Assembly (NCBI GenBank): GCA_002305615.1
Contig: DBPU01000098.1
Span: 130-10,385 of the forward strand
DNA length: 10,256 bases
Reading direction: 5' to 3'
Origin: Verrucomicrobia bacterium UBA1412
GTDB taxonomy: Bacteria; Verrucomicrobiota; Verrucomicrobiia; Limisphaerales; UBA1412
In this document: in pieces, positions 1 to 6,347 of the stretch
Layout of the letters: each line of letters starts with the position of its first letter
Position numbering within the stretch: the stretch's first letter is position 1
Position numbers and translations under genes: made by a program
Notes under the pieces: generated by a model
The model's input: only the letters and a program-made list of their open reading frames with translations
Database searches by the model: none
Told to the model about the DNA's origin: nothing

Positions 1-1131
1 ACCGCCCTGAATGGCTGCACCGATGGAAACGACTTCGTCGGGGTTGACACCCTGATGAGGTTGTTTGCCGATAATCTTGCGGGCCGCTTCAACTACGCTG
101 GGCATACGGGTCATACCGCCGACCAGGACCAGTTCATCGACCTGATTGGTGCTGAGCTCGGCGTCGCGGAGGCAGCTGTGGACCGGGTTGATGGTTCTCT
201 GGATCAAGGAGTCGCAGATGCTCTCGAGCTTGGCTCGTGTGAGGGTCATCTGGATGTGTTTGGGCCCGGTGGCATCGGCCGTAATGAAAGGCAGGTTGAC
301 ATCGAAGCTCTGAGCGCTGGAGAGGGCGATTTTCGCTTTTTCGGCTTCCTCTTTGATGCGCTGCATGGCGTCGGGCTGATTACGGAGGTCCATGCCGTTC
401 TGAGTTCTGAACTCATTGAGGATGTAATCCATGAGGGCATTATCCCAGTCGTCACCGCCCAGGTGAGTATCGCCATTGGTGGCTTTTACTTCGAAGACAC
501 CGTCGCCGATTTCGAGGATAGAGATATCGAAGGTGCCGCCGCCCAAGTCATAGACAGCGATTTTCTCGTCTTTCTTTTTATCCAGACCATAGGCCAGAGA
601 GGCAGCGGTGGGCTCGTTAATGATTCGGAGGACTTCCAGCCCTGCGATACGTCCCGCGTCTTTGGTAGCCTGGCGCTGAGAGTCATTGAAATAGGCGGGT
701 ACGGTGATAACGGCCTGAGAGATGGTTTCGCCCAGGCGCATTTCGGCATCGCTTTTGAGCTTGGAGAGGATCATCGCGGAAATTTCCGGAGGGGTGAAGG
801 TTTTCTTTTCACCCTGGACCTCTACTTCGATGGCCGCATCGCCGTTTTGAGCGCGAACGACTTTGTAGGGGATATGCTTGAGTTCGTCTTTAACTTCATC
901 ATACTTGCGCCCCATAAAGCGCTTCACAGAATAAATCGTATTGCGGGGGTTGGTGACCGCTTGACGTTTGGCGGCCTCGCCGACCAGACGCTCCCCATTT
1001 TTGCTGAAAGCAACCACCGATGGAGTGGTGCGTTTACCTTCTGAATTTTCCAGCACGGTCGGTTCTCCACCTTCCATCACCGACATACAGGAGTTGGTTG
1101 TACCCAAATCTATACCTAAAACTTTCGCCAT
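1..1131 (-). CDS. dnaK: Molecular chaperone DnaK (Hsp70), N-terminal 377 residues, cut by window edge
   Basis: Cytosolic ATP-dependent Hsp70 chaperone. It binds exposed hydrophobic peptides and cycles with DnaJ and GrpE. The visible part is almost the whole nucleotide-binding domain. It shows the first phosphate loop IDLGTTNS (residues 7-14), the catalytic-lysine segment SVKRFMG (K70), NEPTAA (172-177), the second phosphate loop YDLGGGTFD (194-202) and the adenosine motif VGGMTRMP (337-344). The substrate-binding domain lies beyond the left edge; full-length DnaK is usually about 630-650 residues. The ATG at 1131-1129 is preceded by GGAAGGG (1146-1140) at 8 nt spacing, which fixes the start. 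The upstream neighbour is divergent, so dnaK is the first gene of its transcript and not behind hrcA or grpE. No frameshift is seen. Confidence 0.98.
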   Translation of the reverse strand, partial: MAKVLGIDLGTTNSCMSVMEGGEPTVLENSEGKRTTPSVVAFSKNGERLVGEAAKRQAVTNPRNTIYSVKRFMGRKYDEVKDELKHIPYKVVRAQNGDAAIEVEVQGEKKTFTPPEISAMILSKLKSDAEMRLGETISQAVITVPAYFNDSQRQATKDAGRIAGLEVLRIINEPTAASLAYGLDKKKDEKIAVYDLGGGTFDISILEIGDGVFEVKATNGDTHLGGDDWDNALMDYILNEFRTQNGMDLRNQPDAMQRIKEEAEKAKIALSSAQSFDVNLPFITADATGPKHIQMTLTRAKLESICDSLIQRTINPVHSCLRDAELSTNQVDELVLVGGMTRMPSVVEAARKIIGKQPHQGVNPDEVVSIGAAIQGG

Positions 1132-1197
1132 AATAATAACCCTTCCGGACCTGAATACTGAGCACGTTGGCTCATGCATTCGCCCGCAGAGTCCAGA

Positions 1198-1213
1198 GCA
1201 GGAGGGGTGCCAA
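1198..1213 (-). promoter_or_regulatory. Candidate sigma54 (-24/-12) promoter for dnaK
   Basis: Read on the minus strand, TTGGCAC is followed by CTGCT. The invariant GG and GC are separated by exactly 10 bases, as the RpoN consensus requires. The -24 half TTGGCAC is a full match, and the -12 half has TGC in place of TTGC. The predicted transcription start is near 1186, giving a leader of about 55 nt before dnaK. Sigma54 control of dnaK is unusual, and the match could be chance. An AT-rich sigma70-type -10 (TAAAAT, 1225-1220) is an alternative. Confidence 0.33.
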
Positions 1214-1323
1214 AGGATAATTTTACTGATATAAGTAATTTATTAAAAGGATGATAGATAATATTATTCAGGGTGAAATTGTGTGAGATGCTGGGTAGAA
1301 ATCCGGGTAGAGTGGCGACAAGA

Positions 1324-1362
1324 TGTCACACTTGTGTCACTGTATTGTCTCAGGGGTGTCAC
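1324..1362 (+). promoter_or_regulatory. Four helically phased TGTCAC direct repeats (candidate OmpR/PhoB-type operator)
   Basis: TGTCAC occurs at 1324, 1335 and 1357, with TGTCTC at 1346. All four units are spaced exactly 11 bp apart, so they lie on the same face of the helix. A much weaker TGGCGA sits one period earlier at 1313. OmpR/PhoB-family response regulators bind tandem direct repeats about 10-11 bp apart, and the PhoB half-site core is TGTCA. The last unit overlaps a -35 hexamer, the position typical of Pho-type activated promoters. The array is seen directly; the regulator is inference, and no regulator gene lies in the window. Confidence 0.55.
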
Positions 1363-1384
1363 AAGAAAGCGGGTTTTTTAGAAT
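1356..1384 (+). promoter_or_regulatory. Sigma70-like promoter for the LTXXQ gene
   Basis: The -35 is GTGTCA (1356-1361, 4 of 6 to TTGACA), followed by a 17 bp spacer and -10 TAGAAT (1379-1384, 5 of 6 to TATAAT). The weak -35 falls inside the last TGTCAC unit, as expected for a promoter needing an activator. Transcription would start near 1391 and leave a leader of roughly 110 nt. Confidence 0.5.
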
Positions 1385-1405
1385 ATATTTTGTGATTGGC
1401 AGAAA

Positions 1406-1437
1406 CTTTATTGGGGCTGCGGTTTATTACCCCATGT
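1406..1437 (+). promoter_or_regulatory. Heat-shock-like box CCCCATGT with weak upstream half, or leader hairpin
   Basis: CCCCATGT (1430-1437) is a full match to the E. coli sigma32 -10 consensus CCCCATNT. The only upstream partner is CTTTATT (1406-1412, 4 of 7 to CTTGAAA) at a 17 bp spacing, slightly long. The same bases also form a hairpin, TGGGG with CCCCA, in the leader expected from the upstream promoter. A sigma32-type factor is not assured in this organism, so the hairpin reading is equally possible. Confidence 0.2.
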
Positions 1438-1501
1438 GAGAGCTCTGGCACCAGTTGTGTACAGGGGCTCGCAGGAGTAGAAGTTTTTAACAGATAAAAA
1501 T

Positions 1502-2551
1502 ATGAAGAAAGTAACTCTAATCATAGCGATCGTCGCCAGTTGTGCGTTTTTCGCTCAAGACATCCAAGCCCAGCAGGCGAATCGCCCGGCCAGGCGTGGA
1601 ACGAACCAGATGTCGGCTCCGGGGCAGATGAGAATGGCACCGGGACAGCAGATGGGGGCTCCCCGTATGATGAACTCTGAACAACGTGCCCAGATGATGG
1701 CTGACACGCTGAAACTGAGCAAGGATCAGCAGGATAAAGTGAAAGCACTTTTTGACGAGCAGAGAGATGCGATGTCCAAGCTTGAGCCCGGTCAGGCCCG
1801 TCAAGAGGGGATGCGTAAGCTGATGGAAGATCAGAATACGAAGATGAAAGAAATCCTCAGCGAGGATCAATACAAGACCTATTCCTCTCCGGAATTCCGC
1901 GGGACGATGATGGGCAGAGCCGGAGCGCAGCAGGCACCACTGAACATCGATCAACGGGTAGACCGGGTAGCCGCAGAGCTGAAGTTGACCGATACGCAGA
2001 AGACCGAGCTCAAGGAATGCCTGGAAGCACAGGCCAAGGAAAACAGCGAGTTCCGTACCAAGTCTCAGGGGATGAGCGCAACCGATCGCCGCGCGGCCCA
2101 GCAGAAACTTCGCACCGAACAGCAGGATAAGCTCAAAAAAATCCTGGGAGAAGATAACTTCAAGAAGTACCAGGAGATGAATGTTCGTTTTGGACAGACG
2201 CAGCAACCCGGAATGCAGATGACGCCCGAGCGGCAGGTGGAAGCCATGAGCCGGACGATGACGCTTACCGACACACAGAAGACTCAGCTAACCGAGTTTT
2301 TCGAAACCCGGAATAAGGATATGCAGAGTATGCGCGAGAAGATGATGAATCTATCGCCGGAAGAGCGCCGGGATATGATGCAGAAGAATCAGACCGAGCA
2401 TCAAGCCAAGCTCAAAGAGATATTGGGTGAGGAGAACTTCACGAAATATCAGGAGCAGATGCAACGTCAGATGCGCGGTGCAGGTATGGGAGGAATGGGC
2501 AACATTAACAGAGGTGAGCGCCCTCAGCGCAGAGTGGCACCGCAACCCTAA
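1502..2551 (+). CDS. Exported methionine-rich triple-LTXXQ (Spy/CpxP-like) protein
   Basis: A 349-residue protein with a clear signal peptide: MKK, a hydrophobic core (4-18), then an AXA-type site IQA ending at residue 23. A Met/Gln/Pro-rich linker leads to three helical repeats at about 59-127, 150-223 and 242-316. Each opens with the LTXXQ signature (LSKDQ, LTDTQ, LTDTQ) and closes with a conserved block such as KLKEILGEENFTKY. LTXXQ proteins of the Spy/CpxP group are small periplasmic chaperones or stress sensors, usually with one LTXXQ unit pair in about 150 residues; three repeats is large for the family. Methionine is very frequent, so metal binding or oxidant buffering is possible. The start is the only one available because an in-frame stop sits at 1478-1480, yet AGGAG (1473-1477) is 24 nt away, too far for a normal ribosome binding site. 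It is divergent from dnaK. An envelope chaperone role is inference. Confidence 0.85.
   Translation: MKKVTLIIAIVASCAFFAQDIQAQQANRPARRGTNQMSAPGQMRMAPGQQMGAPRMMNSEQRAQMMADTLKLSKDQQDKVKALFDEQRDAMSKLEPGQARQEGMRKLMEDQNTKMKEILSEDQYKTYSSPEFRGTMMGRAGAQQAPLNIDQRVDRVAAELKLTDTQKTELKECLEAQAKENSEFRTKSQGMSATDRRAAQQKLRTEQQDKLKKILGEDNFKKYQEMNVRFGQTQQPGMQMTPERQVEAMSRTMTLTDTQKTQLTEFFETRNKDMQSMREKMMNLSPEERRDMMQKNQTEHQAKLKEILGEENFTKYQEQMQRQMRGAGMGGMGNINRGERPQRRVAPQP
1676..2449 (+). repeat. Three tandem LTXXQ protein repeats inside the CDS
   Basis: Repeat units lie at about 1676-1882, 1949-2170 and 2225-2449. Units 2 and 3 are still similar in DNA around the LTDTQ codons (ttgaccgatacgcagaagac against cttaccgacacacagaagac). 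Unit 1 is more diverged (LSKDQ). This indicates internal duplication, with units 2 and 3 the most recent pair. Linkers between units are rich in Met, Gln and Gly. Confidence 0.7.
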
Positions 2552-2576
2552 TCATAACTGATCCATAACAACACAC

Positions 2577-2603
2577 AAAAGGGCCTCCGGAAGGGGGCCT
2601 TTT
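2577..2603. terminator. Bidirectional intrinsic terminator between convergent genes
   Basis: AAAAGG pairs with CCTTTT. After a one-base bulge, CCTCC pairs with GGGGG (one G-U) around a GGAA tetraloop of the GNRA type. T-runs follow the stem on both strands. It sits 25 bp after the LTXXQ stop and 45 bp after the glycosyltransferase stop, so it can end both transcripts. Confidence 0.85.
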
Positions 2604-2648
2604 GAATTTCTGGGGATGGTTAAAAAGGGTTCTGGGAAATCAGGCTCT

Positions 2649-3839
2649 TTAGAGCCCGAGAGTTTTCTCGTAGGCGGCAACGAGGTTTTCGACCGATTTT
2701 CCCCAGTTGAGCTCGCTGGTGAATCGTTTTTTGCCTTCGATGCCCATCTGCTCACGGCGTTCGGGATCATCCAGGAGCTCCAGGATGCCGCGAGCCAGCG
2801 CTTTGCCGGAGTTCTCGGGGACATAAAGAGAGGCCGATTGAGCTGAGGCGCGTCCCTCTTTGAGGTCGAACATGACCTGGGGTTTGCCGAAGGCCATGTA
2901 CTCGAGGACCTTGTTCATGGTGCAGTGATTGTTGTAAGAATTGATGGGGTCGGCAGAAGCGCCCAGGTCAATGGTTTGGAGGGCGGTAAAGAGGAATTCA
3001 TTGGAGACGCGGCCGGGCATATCGAGGAAATCCTCCAGATTATGTTGGGCGCGCATTTCGAGGAGATTTTTAAACTCGGGGCCGGTTCCCATCAGGAGGA
3101 ACTGGACATCGCGGCGGCCCAGATCGTTGACGATGTGGGCGGCGGCCTCAACGAGATAGCCGACGCCATCGGCATTGCCCATCACGCCGACGTAGCCGAC
3201 GAGGAACTTGCGGCCGCGTTTGAGTGCGGGATCGGGGGTGACTTCGGCGGTGCGGATGGAGGGAGCGGTGCGGACGACGAAGACATCCGAGGGGTGTTTT
3301 TTGCCGCGCGTCATGGCGATTTCCCGGACCGATTCATTGGTGGCCAGGACGGTATTGGCGAAGAAATGGGAGGCGCGTTCGGCGGCTCGAACGGCCCAAT
3401 AGAAGAGGCCGCGTTTGCCGAACTTGGCTTCAAAGAACTCGGGCCAGACATCGTGAACGTCGTAGATTACTTTTACGCCCAGGAGCTTGAAAGGGAGCGT
3501 GAGTAAAAAGAGGAGGTCCGGGGGATTGCAAAGGTGGATGATTTTGAAGCGGTGTTTGCTCCAGACTTTCCAGGTGAGCCAGAATTCACCCCAGAGAGCG
3601 GAGGCATATTCGGTAAAGAAACCGAGGAAACCGCCGGCTTCGTCAGAGATCCAGTGGCGGTAGATGTGGATGCCATCGAGGAGTTCATAGGGGGTATTGT
3701 ATCCGCGCATTTTGGGGCAGATAACGGCCACTTCGTAGCCGGCATCCCTGAGGGCGCAGGACTCTTGCCAGACACGGCGATCCAACGGAACAGGGAGATT
3801 TTCGACAACGATTAAAACTTTTTTATTGTTTGCGCTCAT
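2649..3839 (-). CDS. GT4-family (GT-B fold) glycosyltransferase
   Basis: A 396-residue cytoplasmic glycosyltransferase that most likely transfers a sugar from a nucleotide-sugar donor during surface polysaccharide or glycolipid assembly. The N-terminal acceptor domain starts with a beta strand KVLIVVENLPVPLDRRVW (7-24), typical of WbuB/WcaI-like GT4 enzymes, and contains YDVHDVWPE (126-134). The C-terminal donor domain has GYVGVMG (215-221) and the nucleotide-sugar motif with KVLEYMAFGKP (310-320), carrying the conserved Glu. No signal peptide or membrane helix is evident. I chose the ATG at 3839 because it overlaps the tsaD stop as ATGA, a standard coupled arrangement. A start six codons upstream (3857) is possible but would overlap tsaD by 22 bp. 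It is the last gene before the shared terminator. Acceptor and sugar cannot be told from the sequence. Confidence 0.9.
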   Translation of the reverse strand: MSANNKKVLIVVENLPVPLDRRVWQESCALRDAGYEVAVICPKMRGYNTPYELLDGIHIYRHWISDEAGGFLGFFTEYASALWGEFWLTWKVWSKHRFKIIHLCNPPDLLFLLTLPFKLLGVKVIYDVHDVWPEFFEAKFGKRGLFYWAVRAAERASHFFANTVLATNESVREIAMTRGKKHPSDVFVVRTAPSIRTAEVTPDPALKRGRKFLVGYVGVMGNADGVGYLVEAAAHIVNDLGRRDVQFLLMGTGPEFKNLLEMRAQHNLEDFLDMPGRVSNEFLFTALQTIDLGASADPINSYNNHCTMNKVLEYMAFGKPQVMFDLKEGRASAQSASLYVPENSGKALARGILELLDDPERREQMGIEGKKRFTSELNWGKSVENLVAAYEKTLGL

Positions 3840-4885
3840 GCTGAGGGGAGTTCCCAATTGGGTTTCGGTTCGAGGTCGAGAGAATCGCCCGGAGCGCCTT
3901 GGGAGAGTTTGAGCCAGGCCAGGGCACCGATCATGCCGGCGTTATCGGCGCAAAGGGCACCGGAAGCCATGCGGAGTTTTATTTTGCGGCGCTGACAGGC
4001 CAGGGAGAGGGAATCGCGGAGGCGGCTATTGGCGCTGACACCACCGGCGGCGCTGATGCAATGGACTTTCAGCTTTTTGGCAGCCTGGATGGCTTTGCCT
4101 ACCAGGACTTCCACGATGGCGTTCTGGACACTGGCGCAGAGATCTCGGAGCCCCTGATCGGTTTCGGCAATTTCGGGGTGATCGCGCAGGAAATAGCGGA
4201 CGGAGGTTTTGAGGCCGCTGAAGCTGAAGTCGTAACCGGGCTTATTGAGGAGAGGACGGGGAAAATCGAAAGCGTCGGGATTGCCGCCTTTTGCCAGGCG
4301 ATCCATGACGGGGCCGCCCGGATAGGGGAGACCGAGGAGCTTGGCCGTTTTATCGAAACACTCGCCAGCGGCGTCATCCAAAGTGCTGCCCAGGACGGTG
4401 TGTTTAAGGGGCGACTCGACATGGACCAGGAGAGTATGACCGCCGCTGACGACCAGGGCGATTGCGGGCTCGAAATTCTCCATATTAATCCGGGGAACCG
4501 GGGGCACGGCATCGGGATCCTGCTCAATCCAGGCCGAGTAGAGATGGCCTTCATGGTGGTGGATTGCGAAAAAGGGTTTCTGCAGGACAAAGGCCATGGT
4601 TTGCGCCGCCTTGAGGCCGATCAGGAGGGCACCGGGCAGACCCGGGCCGCGGGTGGCAGCGATGGCATCGAGCTGGCGCGGAGAGAGGTGAGCATCTTCG
4701 AGGGCCTGACGGGTGACAACGGGGAGATTCTTGAGGTGTTCGCGGGTGGCAAGCTCCGGGACCACGCCGCCATACTGGGCGTGTAAACTGATTTGGGAGG
4801 AGACGACGTTGGAGAGGATACGGCCATCTTCGATAATGGCCGCGCTTGTTTCATCGCAGGAGCTTTCCAGTGCCAGTAATTTCAC
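3836..4885 (-). CDS. tsaD: tRNA N6-adenosine threonylcarbamoyltransferase TsaD
   Basis: Transfers threonylcarbamoyl from threonylcarbamoyl-AMP (made by TsaC/TsaB-type partners) to A37 of ANN-decoding tRNAs, giving t6A. At 349 residues it has the normal family length. Family motifs are intact: ESSCDET (7-13), the metal-binding HxxxH in HHHEGH (H110, H114), SGGHT (147-151), SGLKTSVR (223-230), AAGGVSAN (279-286) and the third metal ligand in CADNAGMIG (D314). The start codon is GTG (4885-4883); an in-frame TAA at 4897-4895 excludes longer forms. No good Shine-Dalgarno site precedes it, and a strong hairpin ends 18 nt upstream. The TGA stop overlaps the ATG of the downstream glycosyltransferase. 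tsaB and tsaE are not in this window. Confidence 0.97.
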   Translation of the reverse strand: MKLLALESSCDETSAAIIEDGRILSNVVSSQISLHAQYGGVVPELATREHLKNLPVVTRQALEDAHLSPRQLDAIAATRGPGLPGALLIGLKAAQTMAFVLQKPFFAIHHHEGHLYSAWIEQDPDAVPPVPRINMENFEPAIALVVSGGHTLLVHVESPLKHTVLGSTLDDAAGECFDKTAKLLGLPYPGGPVMDRLAKGGNPDAFDFPRPLLNKPGYDFSFSGLKTSVRYFLRDHPEIAETDQGLRDLCASVQNAIVEVLVGKAIQAAKKLKVHCISAAGGVSANSRLRDSLSLACQRRKIKLRMASGALCADNAGMIGALAWLKLSQGAPGDSLDLEPKPNWELPSA

Positions 4886-4903
4886 CGCTATTCTTTAAAA
4901 GAG

Positions 4904-4943
4904 ACGTTCGTGGAAAGACGAAAAAGCGCTTATCCACGAACGT
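4904..4943 (-). terminator. Strong hairpin between ctpA and tsaD: terminator or attenuator
   Basis: A perfect 11 bp inverted repeat, ACGTTCGTGGA (4904-4914) and TCCACGAACGT (4933-4943), encloses an 18 nt loop. Past a T-T mismatch the stem can continue with AAG/CTT. Read on the minus strand it is followed by CTCTTTTAAAG, an imperfect T-run. It begins 17 bp after the ctpA stop and ends 18 nt before the tsaD GTG. It may partly end ctpA transcription, protect the ctpA mRNA end, or restrain tsaD expression. Confidence 0.6.
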
Positions 4944-4960
4944 GACATTTGAAAATAAAC

Positions 4961-6253
4961 TTATTTCCGAGAGAGTATCTGCATCCCCAGGAGGAGATCC
5001 TGCGCACGTTCGAGCTGGATATCCTTCACGCTTTCGGCGAAGGTGCGCTTCTTCTCGTCGAGATTTTTGAGGATTTCCTCAGCTCCCACCAGTTTCTGAA
5101 TGTAGAGGGCTTCTTCTTCCTCGGGCGTCATCGGGACGACGATATCGGGAGTGATGCCTTTCTCGTGAATGACTTTGTGGCTGGGGGTGTAATATTTGGC
5201 GGTGGTCAGACGCAGAGCGGAGCCATCTGGGAGACCGACAATGCTCTGGACGGAGCCTTTGCCGAAGGTTTGCTCGCCCAAAATAACGGCGCGTTTGCAA
5301 TCCTGCAGACAGCCGGAGACGATCTCAGAGGCACTGGCGCTGGCGGTATTGACCAGGACGACCATGGGGACATCGGGAAGCTGATCCTTGCCGCGGGAAT
5401 GGTACTCGATCTTTTTGGGTGCGGCCCGGCCTTCAGTGGAGACAACCAACTGGCCATTGGGGAGGAAAAACTCGCAGACCAGGGCGGCTTGATTGAGGAG
5501 GCCGCCGGGGTTATTGCGCAAATCGAGGATGAGGCCCTTAATGCCCTGTTCTTTGAAGCGATCGATCGCAGCGGAAAGGTCGGAAGCAGTCTGTTCTCCA
5601 AATCCAGTGAGCCTGACATAGCCGATGTGATTGGTGCCGAGGTTGAACTGGCGTTTGCCGTCGATATCTTTGACCGTATCGACCTTGATAATGGCGCGGG
5701 TGAGGGTGATTTCCTTAACCATGCCGTTGGAAGGTCGGGAGATGGTGATGGTGACATCGGTCCCGGGTTCGCCGCGGAGCTCCTTGACGGCATCCTGCAA
5801 TCCCATTTTCTGGGTGATGAGGTCGCCGATTTTGATGATGCGGTCGCCAGGCATGACACCTGCCTTGTAAGCGGGGGTATCTTCCATGGGGGCAATGGCG
5901 GTGAGGTAGTTGTCGCGGATTCCCACCTGGATGCCGACTCCGCCAAAGGAGCCTTCGGTATCGGCTTTGAGGTCTTCGTATTTCTCAGCGGTCATGAACT
6001 CGCTGTGGGGGTCCAGAGAGCTGAGCATTCCTTTCAGAGCACCCTGGATGAGGTCGTTGTAGGAGACTTTATCCCCATCGACGTAGTCAGAGCGGACTTT
6101 CTCCATGACACGGGTGAAAAGCTCCATGCTCTGGTAGGAAGATTCTCTTTCGCTCTCACTTTGAGCCTGAGCCGACCAATAGAGTTCAGCCCCGTAGAAA
6201 AGGTTGAGCGATAACAACACCAAAAGCGGCCCGTAGATCAAATACTTTTTCAT
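4961..6253 (-). CDS. ctpA: S41 carboxy-terminal processing protease (CtpA/Prc family) with PDZ domain
   Basis: A 430-residue envelope serine protease that trims or degrades secreted proteins from the C-terminus. An N-terminal hydrophobic stretch (residues 4-20) acts as a signal peptide or anchor and places the enzyme in the periplasm. A conserved N-terminal segment includes DYVD (56-59) and SSLDPHSEFM (78-87). A PDZ domain covers roughly 98-190 (GGVGIQVG, 104-111). The S41 core follows, with LRNNPGGLL (245-253). The Ser/Lys dyad is in place: S307 in SASASE and K332 in GKGSVQ, spaced 25 residues as in E. coli Tsp (S430/K455); D318 and Q336 also match. The ATG at 6253 follows a recognisable promoter. 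It may be co-transcribed with tsaD and the glycosyltransferase, interrupted by the hairpin at 4904-4943. The symbol is by family; orthology to a particular CtpA, CtpB or Prc is not settled. Confidence 0.95.
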   Translation of the reverse strand: MKKYLIYGPLLVLLSLNLFYGAELYWSAQAQSESERESSYQSMELFTRVMEKVRSDYVDGDKVSYNDLIQGALKGMLSSLDPHSEFMTAEKYEDLKADTEGSFGGVGIQVGIRDNYLTAIAPMEDTPAYKAGVMPGDRIIKIGDLITQKMGLQDAVKELRGEPGTDVTITISRPSNGMVKEITLTRAIIKVDTVKDIDGKRQFNLGTNHIGYVRLTGFGEQTASDLSAAIDRFKEQGIKGLILDLRNNPGGLLNQAALVCEFFLPNGQLVVSTEGRAAPKKIEYHSRGKDQLPDVPMVVLVNTASASASEIVSGCLQDCKRAVILGEQTFGKGSVQSIVGLPDGSALRLTTAKYYTPSHKVIHEKGITPDIVVPMTPEEEEALYIQKLVGAEEILKNLDEKKRTFAESVKDIQLERAQDLLLGMQILSRK

Positions 6254-6281
6254 TATCTTCAGCGTCCAGCGACGTTCCTGA

Positions 6282-6310
6282 ATTCTAGGTTTTTATCGTG
6301 TTTTTTGCAA
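6282..6310 (-). promoter_or_regulatory. Sigma70-like promoter for ctpA (and perhaps tsaD and the glycosyltransferase)
   Basis: On the minus strand, TTGCAA (6310-6305, 4 of 6 to TTGACA) is followed by a 17 bp A-rich spacer and TAGAAT (6287-6282, 5 of 6 to TATAAT). The predicted start near 6275 gives a leader of about 20 nt before ctpA. The -35 overlaps one arm of an inverted repeat, GCAAGA (6307-6312) and TCTTGC (6329-6334), which could be an operator. Confidence 0.5.
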
Positions 6311-6347
6311 GAGCAGACTCGGGAATAGTCTTGCTGGAAAAATGGGT

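Larger units (their letters stand above)
1132..1501. other. 370 bp divergent intergenic region between dnaK and the LTXXQ gene
   Basis: No convincing gene lies here. From the dnaK side it holds the dnaK ribosome binding site (1140-1146) and a sigma54-like -24/-12 pair (1198-1213). An AT-rich stretch follows, with a possible sigma70 -10 TAAAAT (minus strand, 1225-1220) beside a dyad TTACT-N6-AGTAA (1223-1238). Further right are the phased TGTCAC repeats (1324-1362), a sigma70-like promoter facing right (1356-1384) and a CCCCATGT box (1430-1437). No CIRCE element is recognisable. Confidence 0.7.

Noticed and set aside
55..1044. Long open frame (329 codons) on the plus strand antisense to dnaK
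   Set aside because: It is the mirror of dnaK codon usage and has no family motifs. dnaK on the minus strand is unmistakable.
1132..1501. HrcA/CIRCE operator (TTAGCACTC-N9-GAGTGCTAA) expected near dnaK
   Set aside because: I read both strands and found no recognisable copy; the short dyad TTACT-N6-AGTAA does not match.
1517..2206. 229-codon minus-strand frame over the LTXXQ gene
   Set aside because: The plus frame has a signal peptide and three aligned repeats; the minus frame has none of these.
4949..6214. 421-codon open frame on the plus strand covering nearly all of ctpA
   Set aside because: The ctpA reading shows intact catalytic and PDZ motifs; the antisense frame has only low-information Gly/Asp-rich composition. 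Similar mirrors lie over tsaD (3899-4786) and fba (8881-9615).
6307..6334. GCAAGA/TCTTGC hairpin as terminator of GYF_2 copy 1
   Set aside because: On the minus strand it is followed by A-residues, not a T-run, so it does not fit an intrinsic terminator.
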